From: Bacillota bacterium | GTDB lineage: Bacteria; Bacillota; Clostridia; Christensenellales; UMGS416 | DNA length: 18,724 bases | Reading direction: 5' to 3' | Assembly (NCBI GenBank): GCA_023409755.1 | Contig: JAEYRA010000167.1 | Coordinates: forward strand, 1-18,724 | In this document: piece by piece, positions 1 through 6,409 of the stretch | Layout: the number at the start of each line of letters is the position of its first letter | Position numbering within the stretch: position 1 is the stretch's first letter | The notes under the pieces: model-generated | Databases searched by the model: none | What the model was told of the DNA's origin: nothing | The model's input: only the letters and a program-made list of their open reading frames with translations | Program-made: the position numbers and the translations under genes

Positions 1-1
1 G

Positions 2-52
2 GGGCAGTTCACCACCGCGGCTCAGCTCGTCAACGCCAAGAAGGGCGTGTAG
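2..52 (+). CDS. C-terminal end of an unrecognised protein (partial)
   Basis: An open frame enters from the left edge and ends at TAG (50-52), giving the last 16 residues GQFTTAAQLVNAKKGV. It is followed 26 bases later by a perfect hairpin terminator, which supports it as the real end of a gene on the plus strand. The fragment is too short to name a family. The coding assignment rests only on the open frame, its GC-rich third positions and the terminator. Confidence 0.55.
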   Translation, partial: GQFTTAAQLVNAKKGV

Positions 53-78
53 GTACCCATTTCTCACCCGCGCACACC

Positions 79-114
79 AAAAGCAAGGAAGCATTGCTTC
101 CTTGCTTTTCTGTT
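79..114 (+). terminator. Intrinsic terminator
   Basis: A perfect 14-bp stem, AAAAGCAAGGAAGC (79-92) against GCTTCCTTGCTTTT (96-109), has a 3-nt loop and a T-rich tail (TTTTCTGTT). It closes the transcript of the gene ending at 52. The A-rich 5' arm means it could also work in the opposite direction, but no gene approaches from that side. Confidence 0.9.
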
Positions 115-162
115 GCATCAGAAAGATTGGCTCTCATTCCTTGCAACGCTGAGAGGATTGTC

Positions 163-190
163 TTGACCATTGTGATGGATGGTGTACACT
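163..190 (+). promoter_or_regulatory. Candidate sigma-A promoter for the ABC transporter gene
   Basis: TTGACC (163-168) and TACACT (185-190) are separated by 16 bp. The -10 overlaps the small palindrome GTGTACAC (182-189). It is the best promoter match between the terminator at 79-114 and the gene at 347, and implies a leader of about 150 nt. Confidence 0.5.
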
Positions 191-264
191 ATAGGAAGAA
201 TGAGGTGAACTCCTTGTATAAGCCCTTCGTGATCGGCTGACCGCAAAGAGCATTCGTACGCTGA

Positions 265-282
265 AAGGCAGCGCGCTGCCTT
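265..282. repeat. Perfect 18-nt palindrome in the ABC transporter leader
   Basis: AAGGCAGCGCGCTGCCTT equals its own reverse complement. It can be extended by TACG (257-260) pairing with CGTA (283-286) if the four bases CTGA bulge out. It lies downstream of the candidate promoter and 64 bp before the start codon. It could be a repressor operator or an RNA hairpin. No clean T-run follows directly, although a T-rich stretch follows at 286-300. Confidence 0.6.
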
Positions 283-346
283 CGTATTTGTGTTGCTTTT
301 TGCGGTATTTTTATGCCCAAATGTAACACGATGCGGAGGGATTGAA

Positions 347-2104
347 ATGTTGAAAGGTCTTTGGTTCTTTTGCAGTTTTGGCTGGAAAACCGACAAGCGG
401 TACATTCTTTGGAATGTATTGAATCAAATCGTTAGTTCCGTTCTGCCAGTCGTGGCAACGATCATGCCCCGCTATATCATCGACGAGTTGATGGGAGCCC
501 GGCGGCCAGCCTATCTGGTCCTCTTCGTCGGCATTCTAGCCGGTTATACACTGGCAGCATCCTCTTTGTCTGTCTACTTCTCCCAAGATGGCTTCACTCG
601 TCGATGCAAGGTGTCGACAGCCTTTGATCTCATGCTTCACAAAAATCTTGCCGACGCGGATTACGAGAATCTGGAGGATCCGGCCTTTATGGATCTAAAG
701 GAGAAGACCAATAAGTTTCTGTATTGCGACTGGCACGGCTTCTCTTACCTGTTCGACTGCGCTCTGACGATTGTGGGTCAGTGCGTCACACTCATTGGCA
801 TTGGGGCAATCATCGCCACGCTCAGTGTTCCCATCGTTCTCTTGTTTGTTGTCCTTGTTGCGTTTGGCGCTTGGGTGGAAAGCTGGGCGAGCAAACACGC
901 TCATCGATTGTCTTTGGAGGTTGTCCGCGACCAACGGGGCTGGCGGTACTATGGGGAACTGTTCGAGAACGTTGCCTATGGCAAGGAGATTCGGATGAAC
1001 GGCCTGGGAGATTGGCTTTTAAGCCGTGAGCGGAGTTACACCCAACGTTGTGTTGCCAACCTGAAACGGCAGAACGACTTCCACATCAAGAGTGGCATCG
1101 TCGGTGCGGCGCTGACCTTCCTGCAGCAGTGCGCCGCCTATGCCTACCTCATCGACCGGGTGCTGTCGGGCGCAATCACCATCGGTGGCTTCACCATGTA
1201 TGTCGGCGCGGTGACAGCTTTTTCGGCGTCGCTGCGGGCCTTGATGGGTTGCCTTGTAGAGATCAGAGCGTACAGCATATACTTCGACGCCCTTGACGAA
1301 TATCTGCACGTGCCCAAACGTCTGCGCGCAGGCGGGGGCAAGCCTGTTCCAACCGGCGGCTGTACCATTGAGTTCCGCAACGTGTCATTCCGCTACGCGG
1401 GCCAGGAGAACTACGCCCTGCGAAACGTCAACCTCAGACTGCGGCAGGGGGAAAAGCTGTCAATCGTGGGGGAGAACGGCGCGGGGAAATCGACGTTCGT
1501 CAAGTTGCTCTGCCGTTTATACGACCCCACAGAGGGTGAGATCTTGCTCAACGGTGTCAACATTCGCAACATCGATTACGATGCGTACGTCAGTCTGTTT
1601 TCTACGGTGTTTCAAGACTTCAAGCTCTTCTCCTTTTCCCTCAAGGAAAACGTCGCATTGTCACGGCAGACATCCGATCAGTGTGTGGAAGAAGCCTTGA
1701 ACCGTGTCGGCCTGGGTGAAAAGCTGCGGTCGCTTTCCCATGGCATTCACACCGGCATATACAAGGACTTTGACGAGGCGGGGTTCGAGCCTTCGGGCGG
1801 TGAGGGACAGAAGATCGCCCTGGCCCGCGCACTGTGCCGTGAAAGCTCCATCGTCATACTGGACGAGCCCACCGCAGCCCTCGACCCACGTGCGGAAGCT
1901 GAGATGCTCCAGCGGTTCAACGAAATGGTGGTCGGGAAAACGGCCGTCTACATTTCTCATCGGCTATCCAGCGCCCGGTTTTGTGATACCATTGCGGTGT
2001 TTGCCAATGGGGAGATTGCTGAGCGAGGAACACACGAGCAGTTACTGAAGCAAAACGGAATGTACAGCGAACTTTTCCACATACAGGCTCAGTACTACCG
2101 ATAA
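347..2104 (+). CDS. ABC exporter half-transporter (permease fused to ATPase)
   Basis: The 585-residue protein has the ABCB-type exporter layout: an N-terminal membrane domain (about residues 1-320, several hydrophobic segments) and a C-terminal ATPase. Visible ATPase motifs are Walker A GENGAGKST (375-383), a Q-loop (TVFQD), the signature PSGGEGQ (about 482-488), Walker B IVILDEPTAALD (about 502) and the switch histidine in ISHRLSS (about 537). It should dimerise in the membrane and use ATP to export a substrate; related firmicute proteins often move peptides or drugs. There is no N-terminal peptidase domain. ATG 347 was chosen because GGAGGG stands just upstream and the protein then starts MLKGLWFF; the frame is open back to a TTG at 290, but that extension has no good ribosome binding site. 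No second half-transporter, precursor peptide or modifying enzyme is adjacent, so the substrate cannot be inferred. Confidence 0.9.
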   Translation: MLKGLWFFCSFGWKTDKRYILWNVLNQIVSSVLPVVATIMPRYIIDELMGARRPAYLVLFVGILAGYTLAASSLSVYFSQDGFTRRCKVSTAFDLMLHKNLADADYENLEDPAFMDLKEKTNKFLYCDWHGFSYLFDCALTIVGQCVTLIGIGAIIATLSVPIVLLFVVLVAFGAWVESWASKHAHRLSLEVVRDQRGWRYYGELFENVAYGKEIRMNGLGDWLLSRERSYTQRCVANLKRQNDFHIKSGIVGAALTFLQQCAAYAYLIDRVLSGAITIGGFTMYVGAVTAFSASLRALMGCLVEIRAYSIYFDALDEYLHVPKRLRAGGGKPVPTGGCTIEFRNVSFRYAGQENYALRNVNLRLRQGEKLSIVGENGAGKSTFVKLLCRLYDPTEGEILLNGVNIRNIDYDAYVSLFSTVFQDFKLFSFSLKENVALSRQTSDQCVEEALNRVGLGEKLRSLSHGIHTGIYKDFDEAGFEPSGGEGQKIALARALCRESSIVILDEPTAALDPRAEAEMLQRFNEMVVGKTAVYISHRLSSARFCDTIAVFANGEIAERGTHEQLLKQNGMYSELFHIQAQYYR

Positions 2105-2149
2105 CGAAATAGTTTGAAGAATCGTGGGTAAAACCCGGTATTCCAAGGC

Positions 2150-2178
2150 TTGAAACCGGCAAATCTCCGTGCTATACT
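2150..2178 (+). promoter_or_regulatory. Sigma-A promoter of the pheST operon
   Basis: TTGAAA (2150-2155), a 17-bp spacer and TATACT (2173-2178) form a near-consensus promoter 46 bp after the ABC gene stop. Transcription would begin near 2185, directly before the T-box leader. Confidence 0.85.
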
Positions 2179-2184
2179 GAACGA

Positions 2185-2412
2185 AACACGAGGAACAAGA
2201 GGAGTACCCTGCCCATCCCCGGTAAGAGAGACGGCGTCACCGGCTGTAAGCGCCATTGCGGTGGAAGTGGGGGAAGTTCGCTTGGGAGTGTCGCGCTGAA
2301 CTTGAAGTAGGCGTGGACGGTGGCACCGTTATCGCCGTTGAGTGGTTCGCTTTGGCGGGCAAATTGGGTGGTACCGCGATGCCTTCGTCCCATGCTGGGG
2401 CGAAGGCTTTTT
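2185..2412 (+). promoter_or_regulatory. T-box riboswitch, phenylalanine specific
   Basis: This leader senses uncharged tRNA-Phe and lets RNA polymerase read on into pheST when charging is low. The conserved T-box core GGGTGGTACCGCG lies at 2366-2378, and the terminator that competes with the antiterminator follows at once. Stem I landmarks are present: AGTA near 2203, AGAGAG at 2225-2230 and the closing segment TTGGGAGT at about 2283. The likely specifier codon is TTC (2277-2279), a Phe codon, placed after GGGGAAG as expected for the specifier loop. The bulge TGGT (2369-2372) would pair with the tRNA 3' end ACCA, and tRNA-Phe carries A at the discriminator position. Exact stem boundaries were not folded by computer. 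Confidence 0.95.
2381..2412 (+). terminator. T-box regulated terminator upstream of pheS
   Basis: GCCTTCGTCCC (2381-2391) pairs with GGGGCGAAGGC (2397-2407) as an 11-bp stem with one G-U pair and a 5-nt loop, followed by TTTTT (2408-2412). Bases at the 5' side of the stem overlap the end of the antiterminator, so the two structures exclude each other. Confidence 0.92.
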
Positions 2413-2432
2413 CATTGGAAAGGATGGGAACC

Positions 2433-3461
2433 ATGCAGGAGGAATTGCAACGCATTGCCGCGCAGGCACAGGCGCGGTTGCAGGCCGCCACGTCGGCCAG
2501 TGAGGTGGAGGAGCTGCAGGTGCAGGTGCTGGGCAAGAAAGGTGACCTCACGCAGATTCTGCGGATGATGGGCGGCCTTTCGGCTGAGGAGCGGCCTGTC
2601 ATGGGCAAGCTCGTCAACGACCTGCGCAAAGAGTTGGAGGAGCAGATCAGCGACCGTCTCAACGCCCTGCAAGGCGAGGAGAAGGCGAAACGCCTGGCCG
2701 CCGAGCGGCTGGATGTGACGATCCCCGGACAGAAGCCCACGGTGGGGCACCCCCACCCGTTGAGCCTGGTGCGGGAGGAAGTGGAGAACATCTTCATCGG
2801 CATGGGCTTTGACATTGCCGAGGGGCCGGAGGTGGAGTGGGATCACTTTAACTTTGAGCTGCTGAACCTGCCGGCAAACCACCCGGCGCGGGATATGCAC
2901 GACTCGTTCTATGTGAGCGACAACGTGCTGCTGCGCACCCATACCTCGCCGGTGCAGGCCCGCACCATGCTGCGGCAGAAGCCGCCCATTCGCATCATCT
3001 GCCCCGGGCGGGTGTACCGCATGGACGAGGTGGACGCCACCCATTCGCCGGTATTCCACCAGGTGGAAGGGCTGGTCGTGGATCGCGGCATCAACTTTGG
3101 CCACCTCAAGGGCACACTTGATATCTTCGCCAAGGAGTACTATGGCAAGGGGACCCGCATCCGGTTCCGCCCGTCGTTCTTCCCCTTCACCGAGCCCAGC
3201 GCTGAGGTGGACATCTCCTGCTACATCTGTGACGGCAAGGACCCGAGCTGCCGGGTGTGCCGCGGCACCGGCTGGATTGAGGTTCTGGGCTGCGGCATGG
3301 TCAACCCCCGCGTGCTGGAGATGTGCGGCATCGACCCCAACGAGTATACGGGCTTTGCCTTCGGCATGGGTCTCGACCGCCTCACCGTCAGCCGCTATGG
3401 CATCAGTGACCTGCGGATGCTCTTTGAGAACGATCTTCGGTTCCTGGAACAGATTCTGTGA
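2433..3461 (+). CDS. pheS: Phenylalanyl-tRNA synthetase alpha subunit
   Basis: PheS is the catalytic subunit of the cytoplasmic alpha2-beta2 enzyme that charges tRNA-Phe. The 342-residue length fits the family. The N-terminal third is a charged helical region (the tRNA-binding coiled coil). It is followed by the class II core with HPHPLSLVREEVENIF near 110, motif 2 (GRVYRMDEVDATHSPVFHQ, about 192-210) and motif 3 (GMGLDRLTVSRYG, near the end). A four-cysteine CxxC...CxxC segment (C263, C266, C273, C276) is common in firmicute PheS and may bind zinc. ATG 2433 follows GGAAAGGATGGG; an in-frame ATG at 2424 would add only three residues. The frame is open for 59 codons upstream, but that stretch is the T-box leader. 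pheT starts 9 bases after the stop. Confidence 0.97.
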   Translation: MQEELQRIAAQAQARLQAATSASEVEELQVQVLGKKGDLTQILRMMGGLSAEERPVMGKLVNDLRKELEEQISDRLNALQGEEKAKRLAAERLDVTIPGQKPTVGHPHPLSLVREEVENIFIGMGFDIAEGPEVEWDHFNFELLNLPANHPARDMHDSFYVSDNVLLRTHTSPVQARTMLRQKPPIRIICPGRVYRMDEVDATHSPVFHQVEGLVVDRGINFGHLKGTLDIFAKEYYGKGTRIRFRPSFFPFTEPSAEVDISCYICDGKDPSCRVCRGTGWIEVLGCGMVNPRVLEMCGIDPNEYTGFAFGMGLDRLTVSRYGISDLRMLFENDLRFLEQIL

Positions 3462-3470
3462 GGTGAGAAC

Positions 3471-5906
3471 ATGAAAGCGCCGATTCAATGGCTTCAGACT
3501 TATACGGACATCAACACCGACCTTGAGGACTTCCAGCGCCGCATGATCATGGCGGGCTTTGAGGTGGAGGGTGTGGAGGACCCTGGCGCGGCGATTTCAA
3601 ACGTCGTCGTCGGGCGCATCACCCAGCTTGCCAAGCACCCCAACGCCGACAAACTGCAGATCTGCACGCTGGACGTGGGGGAGGAGACTCCCTTGCAGAT
3701 CGTCACCGGTGCAACCAACGTCTTTGAAGGGGCGCTGGTGCCGGTGGCTCGCCTGGGCGCGCACCTCCATGGGGGCATAGTCATCAAGGCCTCCAAGCTG
3801 CGCGGGGTGGCCAGCGACGGCATGCTCTGCGCCGGTGAGGAACTGGGCATCGACGACAACTGGTACCCCGGTGCGTCGGTGGACGGCATCCTCATCTTCC
3901 AGGAGGAATACCCGTTGGGGGCCGATGTTAAGCCCATCCTGGGTTTGGCGGAGCCCATTGTCGATTTCAAAATCACCGCCAACCGCGCGGCCGACTGCAT
4001 GTGCATGCTGGGCCTGGCGCGGGAGGCTTCGGTGGTGCTGGATACGCCCCTGCGCCAGCCGTCCTATGCCTATGGGGAGGGGACGACCGGCAGCGTGAGT
4101 GACTACCTCGCTGTGACGGTGGAAGCGCCGGATCTCTGCCCCCGGTACATGGCTCGGGTGGTGCGGGATGTAAAGATTGCCCCATCCCCGTTGTGGCTGC
4201 GGCAGGCGCTGGCAGCTTCGGGTGTCAAGGCGATCAACAACATCGTGGACATCACCAACTATGTGATGCTGGAGCTGGGACAACCCATGCACGCCTTTGA
4301 TTACCGCACCATCCGCGGCGGCAAGATCGTGGTGCGACGCGCCGGTGAGGGCGAGCGCCTGCAGACGCTCGATGAGAAGGAGCGCACCCTCAACCCGCGC
4401 AACCTTGTCATCGCTGACGGTGAAGGCCCGGTGGCGTTGGCGGGCATTATGGGCGGCATGCAGTCGGGTGTCTATGACGACACCACGACCGTCGTCTTTG
4501 AGAGTGCAAACTTCAACTGGAGCGCCACCCGACTCACCGCCCGCAGCCATGGCATGCGGACGGAATCCTCCGCCCGGTATGAGAAGAACCTGCCCACATA
4601 CCTGACCGAAGCGGCACTGGACCGGGCGATGGCCCTGGTGCAGGAGTTGGGGGCTGGCACGGTAGTGCCCGGCGTGCTGGATTGCAACGCCGCCCCCCAG
4701 CAGGCCCGGACGCTGGTGGTTTCGGCCCGGCGCATCTCCTCTCTGCTGGGGCAGACCATCCCGACGGATACGATGGTGAAACTGCTGGTCAAGCTGGGCT
4801 TTGACGTGCAGCAGGACGGCGACACTCTGACGCTGGGCGTACCCCTGTGGCGGCAGGACGTGGAAAGCTACGCCGACATCGCCGAGGAAGTGCAGCGGCT
4901 CTACGGCTACGGGTCCATCCCGTCCATCGCACCCCCTGGGGAGGCACTGCAGGGTCGGCGCACCCGTCGCCAGAACGACCTCATCAAGCTGCGCCGCCTG
5001 CTCTATGGCGCGGGGCTCAACGAGGCAGTCAGTTATTCCTTCCTGGCACCGTCTGCGCTGGATCGGCTGGGTCTGCCCGCTGAGAGCCCCTTGCGCCAGG
5101 CCACGCGGCTCCTGAACCCCATCGGCGAAGACTACAGCCTGATGCGCACCACGCTGGCTCCAGCCATGCTGCGTTCGCTGGCCACCAACCGCAACCGCAA
5201 GATGGAGCGGGTCGCGCTCTTCGAGGTCAGCCGTACCTTTGGCCCCAACGAAGGGGCGGAAGCGCGCCACGCCGCCGGCGGCTACACCCAGGACACCCCC
5301 TGTGAGGAGCGCGAGACGCTCTGCATCGGCGTGGTGGACAAGGAAATGGACTTTTTCGCCTTCAAAGGTCTGGCGGAGCTGGTGCTGGAGCGCTTCGGCA
5401 TCGCTGGCGCCCAGTGCGCCGCCGGGGCCGATGTGTACTATCACCCCGGCCGCAGCGCCGTCCTTACCGTGGGCGATGTGCGCCTGTGCCAGTTTGGCGA
5501 GGTGCACCCCGACGTGGCTGAAGCCTTTGAGCTGGAGGGCGACCGGGTCTTTCTGGCCGAACTCGATGTGGAAGCGCTGTTGGCTTTGGAGCGGCAGGAT
5601 TGCGCCATTCGCCCGCTGCCACGCTTCCCGTCCATCGACCGCGACCTGGCGGTGACGGTGGATCGACTCTGCCCCGTGGGGGACATGCTTGTCTGCATTC
5701 GCACCGCTGGGGGGAAGCTTCTGGAGTCAGTCGCCCTCTTTGATCTCTACGAAGGCAAGCAGGTGGGCGAAGGGAAGAAGAGCGTAGCGTTCTCGCTCGT
5801 GTTCCGCGCACAGGACCGGACACTCACCGACGACGACGCCAACACGGCTTTCCAGCACGTTGTAGATGCTCTAAATCAAACTTTCGGGGCAGAAATTCGC
5901 AAGTAG
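3471..5906 (+). CDS. pheT: Phenylalanyl-tRNA synthetase beta subunit
   Basis: PheT (811 residues) partners PheS; it carries the tRNA-binding and editing domains. In order I see an N-terminal OB-fold tRNA-binding domain (about 40-150, with HPNADKLQICTLDVG and SDGMLCAGEELG), the B3/B4 editing domain (about 210-380, with NNIVDITNYVMLELGQPMHAFD and GIMGG), the B5 domain (about 400-475), a catalytic-like core and a C-terminal FDX-ACB anticodon-binding domain (about 718-810, starting PLPRFPSIDRDLAV). The length is usual. GAGGTGAG just before the ATG is the ribosome binding site. Only 9 bases separate it from pheS, so the two are co-transcribed under the T-box. A long antisense open frame inside it is a by-product of the GC-rich codon use. 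Confidence 0.97.
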   Translation: MKAPIQWLQTYTDINTDLEDFQRRMIMAGFEVEGVEDPGAAISNVVVGRITQLAKHPNADKLQICTLDVGEETPLQIVTGATNVFEGALVPVARLGAHLHGGIVIKASKLRGVASDGMLCAGEELGIDDNWYPGASVDGILIFQEEYPLGADVKPILGLAEPIVDFKITANRAADCMCMLGLAREASVVLDTPLRQPSYAYGEGTTGSVSDYLAVTVEAPDLCPRYMARVVRDVKIAPSPLWLRQALAASGVKAINNIVDITNYVMLELGQPMHAFDYRTIRGGKIVVRRAGEGERLQTLDEKERTLNPRNLVIADGEGPVALAGIMGGMQSGVYDDTTTVVFESANFNWSATRLTARSHGMRTESSARYEKNLPTYLTEAALDRAMALVQELGAGTVVPGVLDCNAAPQQARTLVVSARRISSLLGQTIPTDTMVKLLVKLGFDVQQDGDTLTLGVPLWRQDVESYADIAEEVQRLYGYGSIPSIAPPGEALQGRRTRRQNDLIKLRRLLYGAGLNEAVSYSFLAPSALDRLGLPAESPLRQATRLLNPIGEDYSLMRTTLAPAMLRSLATNRNRKMERVALFEVSRTFGPNEGAEARHAAGGYTQDTPCEERETLCIGVVDKEMDFFAFKGLAELVLERFGIAGAQCAAGADVYYHPGRSAVLTVGDVRLCQFGEVHPDVAEAFELEGDRVFLAELDVEALLALERQDCAIRPLPRFPSIDRDLAVTVDRLCPVGDMLVCIRTAGGKLLESVALFDLYEGKQVGEGKKSVAFSLVFRAQDRTLTDDDANTAFQHVVDALNQTFGAEIRK

Positions 5907-5940
5907 GCTGGGGAATTGTGGAAATATGGGCGAAATTGCC

Positions 5941-5969
5941 TTGTACCTTGCCGTGGCATCCTGTACAAT
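5941..5969 (+). promoter_or_regulatory. Sigma-A promoter for zapA
   Basis: TTGTAC (5941-5946), a 17-bp spacer and TACAAT (5964-5969) lie between the pheT stop and zapA. This would let zapA be expressed independently of the T-box. Confidence 0.75.
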
Positions 5970-5998
5970 CAGGGTATGCTGAACAAGGAGGTGTCGGG

Positions 5999-6316
5999 TT
6001 GGCGGAGAAGAATAAGACTGTTGTTCGCATTAGCGGCAACGAATATACCTTGGTATCTACCTTGCCGGAGGAGTATGTCCACAAGGTCGCGATCTATGTG
6101 GACCGAAAGATGAACGATGTCACCCGGCAACGGAACGACCTCAGCACTGCCATGGCCGCCGTAATGGCCGCCATCAACATTGCCGACGAAGTGATGGAAC
6201 TGCGCGGGGAAAAGGAAGCCTTCCTTCGCATGGAGCGAGAGAAGGCCGGAAAACTTCCCCAACAGCAGCCGGTTCACAGCAATGTCGCGAACTTTAAGGA
6301 CGCGAAGAGAGGCTGA
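5999..6316 (+). CDS. zapA: Cell division protein ZapA
   Basis: This 105-residue protein matches ZapA, the small cytoplasmic factor that bundles FtsZ filaments and stabilises the Z-ring. The N-terminal part (NKTVVRISGNEYTLVSTLPE, then EYVHKVAIYVDRKM) is the ZapA globular head. The middle (about residues 40-85) is an Ala/Leu/Glu-rich helix expected to form the coiled-coil dimer. The start is TTG 5999: AAGGAGG (5985-5991) stands 7 bases before it and translation from there begins MAEKNKTVVRISG. The open frame continues upstream, but that part covers the promoter. Position after pheST and before mutS2 is the usual firmicute order. A terminator follows 20 bases after the stop. Confidence 0.92.
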   Translation: MAEKNKTVVRISGNEYTLVSTLPEEYVHKVAIYVDRKMNDVTRQRNDLSTAMAAVMAAINIADEVMELRGEKEAFLRMEREKAGKLPQQQPVHSNVANFKDAKRG

Positions 6317-6336
6317 ACACCATTCCAACATTTACG

Positions 6337-6361
6337 GGGCAGCGGCAGCGCTGCCCTTTTT
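6337..6361 (+). terminator. Intrinsic terminator after zapA
   Basis: GGGCAGCG (6337-6344) and CGCTGCCC (6349-6356) pair perfectly around the loop GCAG and are followed by TTTTT (6357-6361). It lies only 49 bp before the mutS2 start, with no obvious promoter in between, so it may reduce rather than abolish transcription into mutS2. Confidence 0.85.
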
Positions 6362-6409
6362 CATGCCATTGGATTGGTGTGTATCGACGTGAGAGAAGGA
6401 CGGAACGAG

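Noticed and set aside
2256..2432. In-frame N-terminal extension of pheS
   Set aside because: It is the T-box leader and terminator; the family start is at 2433.
3597..5507. Long open frame antisense to pheT (636 codons)
   Set aside because: It mirrors pheT codons, has no recognisable domain and low-complexity content. GC-rich genes commonly leave such frames open on the other strand.
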